From positions 1 through 37,853 of the forward strand of contig JAMCYS010000018.1 in NCBI GenBank assembly GCA_023473795.1: a stretch of DNA of 37,853 bases, given 5' to 3'. The DNA is from Chloroflexota bacterium (GTDB lineage: Bacteria > Chloroflexota > UBA6077 > FW602-bin22 > JAMCYS01). The notes below the pieces were generated by a model, which worked only from the letters and a program-made list of their open reading frames with translations, was not told the DNA's origin and made no database searches. This document shows, piece by piece, positions 27,022 to 35,001 of the stretch. The translations under genes and the position numbers were made by a program. The number at the start of each line of letters is the position of its first letter. Positions within the stretch are counted from its first letter, which is position 1.

Positions 27022-28026
27022 TCACTTGCGGCCGTAATCGAACGCGAACGAGCGCAGGTAACTGACGACCGCCTCCAGATCCTCTTGGCTGTAGAGCGAG
27101 CCCCACTCCGGCATACCTGTGCCCATGCCACCCCGGAAGGCTTTGCCCTGCAGCAGGGCATCGCTCGCGCTGAACAAGCGGGAAGCGTCCGTGAAGTCCA
27201 CCGGTCCGCGTTTCTCTCCCGGGTAGAGGGCAGCACGGCCGGGCAGGCTCCTGCCGGCTGGGCCGTCAGCTCTGCCGCTCTCGCCGTGGCAGGCCGCGCA
27301 ATCGCGTGCGTACAGTTCAGCGCCCCTGGCGATAGTGCTCGGGCCGGCAGCGTCAAGCCAAACGGCCGCCACCACGTCCCAGAGATCGTCATCGCTCAGA
27401 CCGGGCGTACTTGCCGACGATCGCAAGACCTCGAAGGCGTCCTGCGGGGAGTGCGTCCGCAGCCAGGAGCGGTCGGACAGCTCCTTGGGCAGCACAGGCG
27501 TGAGCGCGTTCCCGCGGGCGGCAGACGGCCGGCTGGAGGGCAGCGTGACCGGCGGACGCGGGGCGTCGAGGTCCAGTTTCAGTTGGCTGTAAGGCGGGTG
27601 CGCGGCCGGCGCCTGGGCCAAGGCGCCCGGGTTACTTGGGTCGACAACCTCTATCACGCCGCGCATTCGCCAGTGGTCGGCGCCGCACCAGCGCGTGCAG
27701 GCGAAGGCGAAGCGCCCCACCTTGTCGGCCGTGAACTCCACCTCCGCCACGTGACCGGGCAGAATCTCCTCCACCTCCAGGTCGAGGCCCGGCACGGCCA
27801 GGCCGTGGACGACGTCACTGGCGGCGATGCGCAGGCGGATGCGCTCACCCCTATATACGCGGATGCTGTCCGGCAGCCAGCCCCCCTGGGCGGGGGCGGA
27901 GCCTACGATCTGAACCACCCGCACCCCGGGCACGGCGACTCTGGCCGCCTGGTAGGCGAAGACCGCCCCCGGCAGGCCCAGGACGATAAGCAGCAACGCG
28001 GACGCGGTCAGCAGTTCACGTTTCAT
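27022..28026 (-). CDS. CuA-domain protein fused to cytochrome c
   Basis: 334 residues, exported by an N-terminal signal or anchor (about 5-24). The cupredoxin domain has the complete binuclear CuA ligand set of cytochrome oxidase subunit II and N2O reductase: H74 and C110, C114, H118, M121 in CTRWCGADHWRM. After a Pro/Ala linker, a cytochrome c domain carries CAACH (C243, C246, H247) and a late Met in GMGTGMPEW as likely sixth ligand. It would carry single electrons on the outer membrane face. Unlike CoxB it has no paired N-terminal transmembrane hairpin, and no oxidase subunit I gene is in the window. The ATG at 28026 follows the polyferredoxin stop by 2 nt. It is the last gene of the ccd/ccm operon. 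Confidence 0.88.
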   Translation of the reverse strand: MKRELLTASALLLIVLGLPGAVFAYQAARVAVPGVRVVQIVGSAPAQGGWLPDSIRVYRGERIRLRIAASDVVHGLAVPGLDLEVEEILPGHVAEVEFTADKVGRFAFACTRWCGADHWRMRGVIEVVDPSNPGALAQAPAAHPPYSQLKLDLDAPRPPVTLPSSRPSAARGNALTPVLPKELSDRSWLRTHSPQDAFEVLRSSASTPGLSDDDLWDVVAAVWLDAAGPSTIARGAELYARDCAACHGESGRADGPAGRSLPGRAALYPGEKRGPVDFTDASRLFSASDALLQGKAFRGGMGTGMPEWGSLYSQEDLEAVVSYLRSFAFDYGRK

Positions 28027-28028
28027 CG

Positions 28029-29873
28029 TCAACCCAGATAGACAATTATGAATGCGAGTGTGAAGGCGGAGCAGAAGACCACCGCGGGCGCCAGCGCTCG
28101 CCCGGGCAGTCTGAGTTCCCGCGCCATGCGGCCCAAGATGGCCAGGGCCCCCGCTAGGCCAGCTAGCAGCACCAGAGTCCGCGGCAATGGCAAGGCCCCC
28201 GACGCATAAGGCTGCCAGGCGAGGCCGGCCGTGCCGAATAGGTCCCAGCCCCAGCCCAAGGGATCTGATAGCACCGGCCAGGCGTACGAGCCGTTGGCGA
28301 GGGCGAAGGAAAGGCTGAACGCAGCCCAAGCGGCCAAACCGAGCGGGATCAAGGCCTGGGCCAGAACAGAGTACACCCGGCCGCCGTCCAGCGCTCGCCC
28401 GCCCAGGCGCCGTGCCCAGAGGGCGCAGGCGTAGAACAAGCCGGGGACGACAACCAGGTTAGTCGTGAGGAAGACTAGCGCGTAGCCCAGCCACGGCCAG
28501 GTGCCGATGCCTCGCGCAACGTCCTTCAGCTCCGCCCAGGGCCCGAGCAGGACCACCGAGTAGAGCAAGGCGCAGCTCAACATGATCAGCGCCTTGAAGG
28601 CCTCGTCCAGCCGCGGCTGCCGATCGGCGTGCAGGTCGGCAGCCGGAGCCTGGAGGAACAGTCCTACGTTGCCTCGGTCGCAGGTCTTCAGACACTCGGT
28701 GCAGAGGCCGCAATGGGCGTTGCGCGCCAGGGCGCCGGGGACGACCAGCCAGGGGCAGCCGAAGCCACGATCGCTGCCCTTGAGGCAAGGCTTCTCCGCA
28801 TGGGCAAGGCAGACGGCCCGGTCCCGCACGCGCACCGCCAGCGGCGCCACCTGGGCATAGAGGCCGACGAAGCCACCCACGGGGCAGAGATAACGGCAGA
28901 ACACCCTCCCCTCGAAGATGAGGCTGGTGACGATGGCCACGGCCGCCAGACCAACCAGGAGTCCGGCGGTGAGCAGGGGCCCGGTGATGATTACTATGGA
29001 GAAGAGGGCTACAGCGAGAAAGCCGCCGTTCTGGGTCCACATATTGCGCAGGCGCGCCGGCCAGCGCCGGCCGAGCGTACTTAGTCTGCCGCCTGCCCGA
29101 GGACGGATGAGCGATCTCCGTTGCAGCCACTCGCCCGGGGCCGGGAGCGGGCACATCGCGCACCAAAGCCGGCCACCCAGAGGCACTAGCAGTAGCATCA
29201 ACAGCGCCCACCAGACGATCCAGACGAAGACGATGGCGAAGTTGCGGCTGCCCACCGGAGTGCCCGCGAACCCAGCCAGCACCGCCAGCACGAAGAAGGG
29301 CAGGGTGGCCGAAATCAACGCCCACTGCAGCCAGCGACTGCCCAGGACGCGTCGCAGCGGCGGCCAGCGCGTCAGCTCGAAGCGTCGCGGTGCCTGGGCT
29401 GATCTCTGGTTGGCCGCGCCGGCCGGAGCGAGTGGGTAGAGTACCAGCGAACCGAACAAGACTATGAGGAGGGCGACAACCGCCCGTGCCAGGGGCAGGT
29501 TTGGTGTGACCTCCAACTCCCCGACCATGAAGGGATGCAGGGCGCCGCAGGCGATGGAGCAGCGGAAGACGAACTTCCCTTCTCGGTCGGCATGGAAGGT
29601 AACGCTCGTTCTGTGACCCGGCTCGGCCTTCAGGTTGACGTCATAGCCGTCCAGGGAGAGGCCGTGAATGGAGTCGAGGGCCTCGATGTCTAGAGTCACG
29701 ACATCGCCCCGCCCCACGCGCACGGCGCTGGGTGTGAAGGCAAACTGGCTGGCCGTGATCTGGACGTGCCGCAGCTCTCCCGCCTCGCTTCGCCAAGGCA
29801 GGGGCGCTACCAGGGCTGCGACCGCCAAGGTGAGCGTGACGAAAGGAATGGCTAGCCTGGCGCGAGCCTTCAC
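28029..29873 (-). CDS. CuA-type cupredoxin fused to a NosR/NapH-like membrane polyferredoxin
   Basis: About 614 residues. A signal or anchor segment (about 8-25) precedes a cupredoxin domain with a full CuA ligand set: H70, C105, C109, H113, M116 (CSIACGALHPFM). Several membrane segments follow, with two Cys-Pro motifs (WCAMCPLPAPGEW and FCRYLCPVGGFVGLYAQ) typical of NosR/NapH/CcoG-like proteins, and then Cys clusters including HCGLCTECLKTC, fit for [4Fe-4S]. More membrane segments close the protein. The architecture suggests electron transfer across the membrane between CuA outside and iron-sulfur clusters inside. The start is uncertain: I prefer GTG 29873, just after the selenoprotein stop; ATG 29918 is an alternative. 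Two bases separate it from the next gene. Confidence 0.8.
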   Translation of the reverse strand: MKARARLAIPFVTLTLAVAALVAPLPWRSEAGELRHVQITASQFAFTPSAVRVGRGDVVTLDIEALDSIHGLSLDGYDVNLKAEPGHRTSVTFHADREGKFVFRCSIACGALHPFMVGELEVTPNLPLARAVVALLIVLFGSLVLYPLAPAGAANQRSAQAPRRFELTRWPPLRRVLGSRWLQWALISATLPFFVLAVLAGFAGTPVGSRNFAIVFVWIVWWALLMLLLVPLGGRLWCAMCPLPAPGEWLQRRSLIRPRAGGRLSTLGRRWPARLRNMWTQNGGFLAVALFSIVIITGPLLTAGLLVGLAAVAIVTSLIFEGRVFCRYLCPVGGFVGLYAQVAPLAVRVRDRAVCLAHAEKPCLKGSDRGFGCPWLVVPGALARNAHCGLCTECLKTCDRGNVGLFLQAPAADLHADRQPRLDEAFKALIMLSCALLYSVVLLGPWAELKDVARGIGTWPWLGYALVFLTTNLVVVPGLFYACALWARRLGGRALDGGRVYSVLAQALIPLGLAAWAAFSLSFALANGSYAWPVLSDPLGWGWDLFGTAGLAWQPYASGALPLPRTLVLLAGLAGALAILGRMARELRLPGRALAPAVVFCSAFTLAFIIVYLG

Positions 29874-29880
29874 GCTCCCG

Positions 29881-30378
29881 TCACGGCCCAACGGGCTCGG
29901 CCGCGGTGGGCTCGCCATAGCGGCCGTAGGTGCTATCGATGTAGGCCCGGACCTCGGCAATAGGCCGGTTCTCTTTGAGCAAACGCATCGCGTCACGCGC
30001 GATGTCCACACAGAGGCTTCAGCCATAGCCCATCTGGTCCCAGTCTACCGAGCCGTCGGGCCTAACTTCCTTGACGAAGCAATCGTGCACGCTCTTATGG
30101 CCAACCGAGCCGCAGCCGCAGTAGCAGGGGATGTACTTCAGCGTGTCCGGGTTGGCCAGCGCGTACAGGTACGTTTCGCGAACGGTGGCCGGAGCGGTCC
30201 GCAAGAAGTCGGGCAGGGCCTGGGTTGATGCCGGCTTCGTCGCCCCACCCGCCGCACAGCCGCTGCTGGCCAGCAACAGCGCCACCGCCAAGGCGAGCAC
30301 GGGCCCGTAGCGCCGAAATAGACGGCCGCCCCAGCGGCCCCGCGGTCTTGCCGGAGGCTGATCTTGTCTTCTAGTCAT
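29881..30378 (-). CDS. PCYCGC-motif lipoprotein with predicted selenocysteine at residue 120
   Basis: 165 residues. The lipoprotein signal peptide ends in LLLASSGC (Cys 41). The family core YIPCYCGCGSVGHKSVHDCF follows at residues 82-101. PCYCGC-family proteins then have a segment like W-D-x-x-G-x-x-C-G-x-C-L-(E/D)-I-A; here it reads WDQMGYG-TGA-SLCVDIARDAMRLL, so the TGA (30021-30019) replaces the first Cys of that C-x-x-C. The frame continues 45 residues, including IAEVRAYIDSTYG, a standard family ending, to TGA 29881. A SECIS-like hairpin follows. The ATG at 30378 overlaps the ccmH stop by 8 nt with AGGATCTGG upstream. Its location between ccmH and the CuA proteins suggests thiol-redox or metal delivery to CuA or cytochromes; this is inferred. 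Confidence 0.88.
29986..30004 (-). other. Predicted bacterial SECIS element in the PCYCGC gene
   Basis: On the minus strand CATCGCG (30004-29998) pairs perfectly with CGCGATG (29992-29986) around loop CGTGA (29997-29993). The loop begins 21 nt after TGA and has G in its second position. Confidence 0.75.
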
Positions 30379-30853
30379 CCAGATCCTGCTCGAATTGCAG
30401 CTCGTAGGCTGCCAGATCCTCAGGCGTTGGCGGCAGACCGAGGGTAGCCTCGCCAGGCGGCCGCCTCCGCCAGCGCAGAAGGAACACCGCCAGCAGCGCC
30501 GCGCCGGCGGCAATACCGGCTGCCGGCAGCCACCACAGCACCTGATTGAAACCAACCCGCGGGGGCTCCCTAAGGATGGACTCCCCGTAGCGGTCGACAA
30601 AGTAGGCCAGAATCTGCTGGCGCGACTCGCCGTCCTCCAGCTTCTTGCGGATGAGGGCCCGCATCTGCTGAGCCAGCTGGCTGGACGACTCATCTACTGA
30701 TTGTCCGGCGCAGATGGGACACTGCAGCTCGCCGGCGATGGCGTGTACCTGCCCATCGATCGGATTGTCGGCCCGAGCAGTCTGAGGCAGGCTCAGCCAC
30801 AAGGTGGGCAGCAGAACTGCCAGCAGGCAGGCTCGCACCGGTATGAGCCTCAC
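30371..30853 (-). CDS. ccmH: Cytochrome c maturation protein CcmH
   Basis: Reduces or holds apocytochrome c cysteines for heme attachment. The 160-residue protein has a signal peptide (1-28), the CcmH motif LQCPICAGQSVDES (C45, C48) at the start of its helical bundle, MRALIRKKLEDGESRQQILAYF, and the YGE-x-IL-x-x-P block. A C-terminal membrane segment (about 107-126) and an acidic tail complete it. Length is normal. Its ATG overlaps the ccmG stop (ATGA) and its stop overlaps the PCYCGC start by 8 nt, so translation is coupled on both sides. Confidence 0.95.
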   Translation of the reverse strand: MRLIPVRACLLAVLLPTLWLSLPQTARADNPIDGQVHAIAGELQCPICAGQSVDESSSQLAQQMRALIRKKLEDGESRQQILAYFVDRYGESILREPPRVGFNQVLWWLPAAGIAAGAALLAVFLLRWRRRPPGEATLGLPPTPEDLAAYELQFEQDLDD

Positions 30854-31377
30854 CGCAGCGCTTCCTCAAGGAAGGCTGCGATCTGCTGGTCGTTCAGGGC
30901 GCCCACCCAGCGGCGCACCAATCTGCCCTCGCGACCGAGCACCCAGGTTTCCGGCACCCCGGTGAGGCCGTATTCGATGGCTACCTCGCCGCTGGAATCG
31001 ATCACGTTGGGGTAGGTGATCCCGTACTCCTCCATGAAGGCGCGGGCATCCGTCTGTGTATCCCAAACGTCCACGCCGACGAACACGACCGCTTGGTCCT
31101 GGTAGGCCTGCCAAGCTCGCTCCAGAACCGGCGCCTCCTCCTTGCAGGGGGGGCACCAGGAGGCCCAGAAATTGACGAGGACGACCTTGCCCCGCTGCTC
31201 GGCCAGATGGAAAGTGCCACCCGAGTAGAGTTCCAGCGTGAAGTCGGTCGCCATCCGACCCGAACGCAAGGCCGTCGGTTCGGCGGCCGCGACACCACGT
31301 CCGCCCAGAACGCCCCAGGCCAGTAGGGCTGTGCCGGCCAACACGACCAACGCGGCGCAGACTGCCACCTTCCTCAA
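30850..31377 (-). CDS. ccmG: Thiol:disulfide oxidoreductase CcmG/ResA-like
   Basis: 175 residues. An N-terminal anchor (about 5-32) exposes a thioredoxin fold outside the membrane. The active site is WCPPC (C75, C78) within VVLVNFWASWCPPCKEEAP, and the cis-Pro loop is GLTGVPETWVL. CcmG/ResA proteins take electrons from CcdA and keep apocytochrome heme-binding thiols or CcmH reduced. The gene starts 9 nt after ccdA and overlaps ccmH (ATGA). I cannot separate CcmG from ResA by sequence alone, but company with CcmH, CcmE and CcmF favours CcmG. Confidence 0.92.
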   Translation of the reverse strand: MRKVAVCAALVVLAGTALLAWGVLGGRGVAAAEPTALRSGRMATDFTLELYSGGTFHLAEQRGKVVLVNFWASWCPPCKEEAPVLERAWQAYQDQAVVFVGVDVWDTQTDARAFMEEYGITYPNVIDSSGEVAIEYGLTGVPETWVLGREGRLVRRWVGALNDQQIAAFLEEALR

Positions 31378-31386
31378 GATCTCACC

Positions 31387-32121
31387 TCAGCGCGCCAGGG
31401 TGTAGTACAGCCGCTGTGCGGCTATGCTCAAGTAGAAGAAACGGTCGCTGAGGAAGAGCAGGCCCACCGCCACGAGTAGACCGCCACCTACTCTGTTAAC
31501 CAACAGGTAGTGCTTCTTGAACCAACCGATGGCGCCGGCGAGCCGGGCGAAGCCCACGCCCGCGGCGATGAAAGGCAGGCCCAGCCCCAGCGAGTAGGCG
31601 AGCAGGAGGAGCGCCCCACGGCCGGCCGTCTCCGCCGTGCCGGCGTAGAAGAGGATAGAGGCCAGTACCGGCCCGATGCAGGGCGTCCAACCCACGCCGA
31701 AGGCCGCCCCCAGCAGCACGGTGCCGCCCGGCCCAAAGGGACGCCCGGCGGGGTGGAAGCGAAAGTCCCGATAGAGCCAGGGCAAGCGGAAGAAGCCGAG
31801 GATGAAGAGCCCCATTAAGATCATCACGATCCCCGCCAGGCGATTCAAGGGCCGCCGATACTCGTCCAGGAAACCGCCCAGCAGTCCCGCGGAGGCGCCC
31901 AAGAGGACGAAGACCGCCGAGAAACCGGTGACGAACAGGAGGCAGGCGCTGGCGACGCGCCAGGTCTGATCTCGGCTGGCCTGCCCCGATTCGTGGGCCG
32001 AGTAGCCCGATACGTACGAAAGGTAGCCGGGCACCAGAGGGGCGACGCAAGGCGACAGAAACGACAGAATGCCGGCGCCGAAGGCAAGAAACCAGCCGAC
32101 CTCTGGTATTACCTGATTCAC
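31387..32121 (-). CDS. ccdA: Cytochrome c biogenesis membrane protein CcdA
   Basis: Carries electrons from cytoplasmic thioredoxin across the membrane to CcmG. The 244-residue protein has six hydrophobic segments and the paired redox cysteines in LSPCVAPLVPGYLSYVSG (C25) and GVGWTPCIGPVLA (C148), the DsbD/CcdA signature. GTG at 32121 has GGGGAGG about 10 nt upstream. It is the first gene of the operon ccdA-ccmG-ccmH-PCYCGC-CuA/polyferredoxin-CuA/cytochrome c. I found no convincing promoter upstream. Confidence 0.95.
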   Translation of the reverse strand: MNQVIPEVGWFLAFGAGILSFLSPCVAPLVPGYLSYVSGYSAHESGQASRDQTWRVASACLLFVTGFSAVFVLLGASAGLLGGFLDEYRRPLNRLAGIVMILMGLFILGFFRLPWLYRDFRFHPAGRPFGPGGTVLLGAAFGVGWTPCIGPVLASILFYAGTAETAGRGALLLLAYSLGLGLPFIAAGVGFARLAGAIGWFKKHYLLVNRVGGGLLVAVGLLFLSDRFFYLSIAAQRLYYTLAR

Positions 32122-32769
32122 CTGGCACTTTCCTCCCCGAAGGCCGCGAGCAGTCCTCGAAGCAGATGCTAACCATTCCGGCTTAGATTCAGGTGAGTTT
32201 CCGCTGATACGAGCCTAAGAGATGGCAGCAAGCGGCCGTGCCGTGCGACCAGGGCGTCTCCCAAGGACATAGTCCGGCAGGTCTGGCCGGCCGCCGACCA
32301 CGAGCCCTTAGGCCTGGTCGTTGCCGCCTTCGCTCAGACTGCCTGGTGGATACAGTAACCGCCGATCCTTAGACCACGCTGAACGCGTCCTTTGAAGCGT
32401 CTGCGTGTGCGGCGGGGGGCTAGTATCTCGAAGAAGGGAAGAAGCGTCACGGTTCGTTCGGCGCCCTTCCCACAGTCACGCTGCCGCCGGCCCTGGGCTT
32501 GGATCGCCGCCCCTCCCCCCGCCGAGCGGTTGGACAGCACAGTAGATGAGACCTTTCAGCTCTGAACAGTTGATCTCACAGGTCGCGTGCGCCCTCCACC
32601 GGGGCCAGCACAGTATGGCAGACGATTCTCCTTCCTTTGGCAGGTTAGCGACACCCGCGGCGTAGAGGCGTCCGGTAATCCTCATTCTTGCCGTGGCGCA
32701 GCCCTGGACTCTGTTGCCGCGGGGCAGCAGCGATGGCGCGGCGCGATGCTGCAGTCGCTCGCCCTGTCC
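32122..32769. other. 648-nt region without a confident gene
   Basis: It lies between ccdA (start) and the thiF/moeB-like gene (end), both on the minus strand. It should contain the promoter of the ccdA operon and the terminator of the sulfur operon. I see no good -35/-10 pair, no tRNA and no strong terminator. The only ORF worth mention is at 32476-32685. Confidence 0.5.
32476..32685 (-). CDS. Doubtful 69-aa ORF, unrecognised
   Basis: An ATG-started frame 84 nt downstream of the thiF/moeB-like gene on the same strand. It contains four Cys (SAILCW, ATCEINC, IYC) and a low-complexity Gly/Pro tail. The ribosome site is weak. It could be a small Cys-rich protein ending the sulfur operon or plain non-coding sequence. 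Confidence 0.2.
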   Translation of the reverse strand: MRITGRLYAAGVANLPKEGESSAILCWPRWRAHATCEINCSELKGLIYCAVQPLGGGRGGDPSPGPAAA

Positions 32770-33807
32770 CTAGCCGCCCACGTAACGGGCGTAGAGGGTA
32801 CGTGCCACGCTTTCTTCAGTCGTGCCCTGGACGATGGTGCGACCGTTGGGGAAGACGACGAGCGTGTACCCTTCCACTTCCAGGCTGAGTAAGAAGCCGT
32901 TGTAGACAACTTGCCCCACCAGACGGAGGCGTCGGGCCAGCTCCGACAGGGGAAGGGTCTGCTCAACCGCGGGGACGATCTGCACGCTATTGCGCCCGCA
33001 GAGGACGGTCGTCCAGGAGGTGCGCTCGCCGGCGAGGAACTCGAACCGGCGCTCTCCGCAAGCGGGACAGTCATCCCGTCGCCGGAGCGCAATTTCCTGG
33101 AATGCGCCCTCCCAAACGTCCACGTACAGGACCCCTGCAGTCGCGGGCTGGCCGGTCAACAGCCGCAGCGCCTGGGCACACTGGAGGGAAGCCACCGTTC
33201 CCGACGCCGCCGCGAGCACGCCGGCCGTGTCGCAGGTCTCGCCCACACCCGGCGGCACAGGATTGGCAAGAAAGCAGCGTAAGCACGGCGTTTTCTTCGG
33301 GACGATGGCCATTGTACAGCCCCACGAGCCCACGGCGCCACCGTAAACCCAGGGGACGCCCGACTTGACGCACGCGTCGTTGACGAGGAAGCGAGTCTCC
33401 CAGTTGTCCGTGCCGTCGATGACCACGTCGGCCCCAGCCAGGAGCCCCTCCACGTTGCGCACGGTTACATCGGCGACGATGGGCTCGACTGCGACCTCGC
33501 TGTTGGCCGCTCGTAGCTTCGTCGCCGCGGCTACGGCTTTGGGCAACCGTTGGGCCGCATCCTCCTCGTCGTACAGTACCTGGCGCTGTAGGTTGGAGAC
33601 TTCGACGAAGTCGCGGTCCACGAGGCGCAGGTGCCCGACCCCTGCCCGAGCTAGCTGTCCTGCGCTGACCGTGCCGAGCGCCCCCAGACCCACTATCACT
33701 GCCCGGCTCCGCGCCAGTCTGACTTGCCCCTCCCGGCCGATGGGCGCGAAGAGCACCTGCTTGGCGTAGCGCGGCGAGAGCGCCTGCTGTGGGGATGTTT
33801 CGTTCAC
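32770..33807 (-). CDS. ThiF/MoeB/HesA-type adenylyltransferase
   Basis: An E1-like enzyme that adenylates the C-terminal Gly-Gly of a sulfur carrier (ThiS/MoaD/CysO type) for thiocarboxylate formation. The 345-residue protein has the nucleotide-binding GLGALGTVSAGQLARAGVG, the DRDFVEVSNLQRQVLY block with its conserved Arg, the DGTDNWETRFLVND loop, and zinc cysteines in PCLRCF and CPACG. The C-terminal region (about 265-345) is a small domain common to MoeB-like proteins of this kind, ending VVFPNGRTIVQGT. The GTG start overlaps the desulfurase stop by 4 nt (GTGA), with AGGAAGGGC upstream. The cognate carrier is not in the window. With the desulfurase it forms a sulfur-transfer pair. Confidence 0.9.
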   Translation of the reverse strand: MNETSPQQALSPRYAKQVLFAPIGREGQVRLARSRAVIVGLGALGTVSAGQLARAGVGHLRLVDRDFVEVSNLQRQVLYDEEDAAQRLPKAVAAATKLRAANSEVAVEPIVADVTVRNVEGLLAGADVVIDGTDNWETRFLVNDACVKSGVPWVYGGAVGSWGCTMAIVPKKTPCLRCFLANPVPPGVGETCDTAGVLAAASGTVASLQCAQALRLLTGQPATAGVLYVDVWEGAFQEIALRRRDDCPACGERRFEFLAGERTSWTTVLCGRNSVQIVPAVEQTLPLSELARRLRLVGQVVYNGFLLSLEVEGYTLVVFPNGRTIVQGTTEESVARTLYARYVGG

Positions 33808-34976
33808 TCTGCCCTTCCTGAGGGTGACCAAACTTGACGTAGAACTGCCACCACTTCGCTCAGTGCGGCGAGCGTGTAGTCGATGTCCTCCTGAGTGGTA
33901 GTGTGCCCCAGGGAGAAACGGAGCGAGCCTAGCGCCAGCACGGGCTCGAGGCCCATCGCCCGCAGCACGTGCGAGGGCTGGGTGGAGCCTGCCGCACAGG
34001 CCGAGCCCGTGGACACGGCCACTCCCTTCACGTCCAGTGCTAGGAGCAGCGATTCCCCTTCGACGCCGGCGAAGCTCACATTCAGAATGTTGGGTAGGCG
34101 CAACTCTGGATGGCCATTGGTCTCCACCCGGTCGATGCGCTCGCGGATGCCCACTTCCAGGCGGTCGCATAGGGCGGCCAGCCGAGGAACCTCAGTGCTC
34201 AATTCCTTCGCCGCCAGGTCGAGCGCCGTCGCCAGGGCGACGATTCCGGCCACGTTCTGCGTTCCGGGGCGCAGACCGCCCTCCTGCTCCCCGCCCCGCA
34301 GTAGCGGCGCGATGGGCGTGCCCCGGCGCACGTAGAGCGCCCCGCTGCCTTTGGGACCGCCGAACTTGTGGGCGGTGAGCGACAGGAGGTCGACGCCCAG
34401 CTCGTTCACGTCCACCGCCATCTTGCCTATCGCCTGGACGGCATCCGTATGGAAAAGCACGCCCCGCTCGTGGGCAAGGGCCGCCGCCTGGCGCACCGGC
34501 TGGACGGTGCCCACCTCGTTGTTGGCCAGCATCAGGCTAACCAGCAGGGTGTCCGGGCGGATGGCCTCGCGCAGCGCCGCCAGGTCGACGATGCCCTGGT
34601 GGTCGACCGGCAGATAGGTCACTTCGTAGCCCTGGCCCTCCAGCCACTGGCAGGTGTGGAGGATGGCGTGGTGCTCGATGCGCGAGGTGATGAGGTGGCG
34701 GCCCTTATCCTTGAGCGCCTGGGCGATGCCCAAGAGGGCCTGATTGTCTGACTCGGTGCCGCCGCTCGTGAAGAAGACTTCGCGCGGGTTGGCGCCGAGC
34801 GAGGCGGCCACGCGCTCGCGTGCCCCCTCCAAGGCGCGCTTCGCCTTCTGGCCGAACGTGTGCAGGCTCGAGGCGTTGCCCGCTACCTCGGCGAGGTAGG
34901 GCAGCATCGCCGCCACCACTTCGGGCCGCACGGGTGTGGTGGCGGAGTGATCCAGGTAGACCTGTCTGGTAACCAT
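33804..34976 (-). CDS. Cysteine desulfurase, NifS/IscS class
   Basis: A PLP enzyme that removes sulfur from cysteine as persulfide for Fe-S clusters, tRNA thiolation or sulfur carriers. The 390-residue protein starts YLDHSATTPVRPEV, has the SGGTESDNQAL block, HTDAVQAIGK, the PLP-binding K204 in SLTAHKFGGPKG, and the persulfide Cys C327 in STGSACAAGSTQPSH. The long active-site loop and this consensus place it in group I (NifS/IscS), not SufS. Selenocysteine lyase activity is common in such enzymes, which is relevant if the cell makes selenoproteins, but cannot be read from the sequence. It lies between larE and the thiF/moeB-like gene. Confidence 0.95.
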   Translation of the reverse strand: MVTRQVYLDHSATTPVRPEVVAAMLPYLAEVAGNASSLHTFGQKAKRALEGARERVAASLGANPREVFFTSGGTESDNQALLGIAQALKDKGRHLITSRIEHHAILHTCQWLEGQGYEVTYLPVDHQGIVDLAALREAIRPDTLLVSLMLANNEVGTVQPVRQAAALAHERGVLFHTDAVQAIGKMAVDVNELGVDLLSLTAHKFGGPKGSGALYVRRGTPIAPLLRGGEQEGGLRPGTQNVAGIVALATALDLAAKELSTEVPRLAALCDRLEVGIRERIDRVETNGHPELRLPNILNVSFAGVEGESLLLALDVKGVAVSTGSACAAGSTQPSHVLRAMGLEPVLALGSLRFSLGHTTTQEDIDYTLAALSEVVAVLRQVWSPSGRAE

Positions 34977-35001
34977 CTAGCTTGCCTCCGCGCCAGGCTG
35001 T

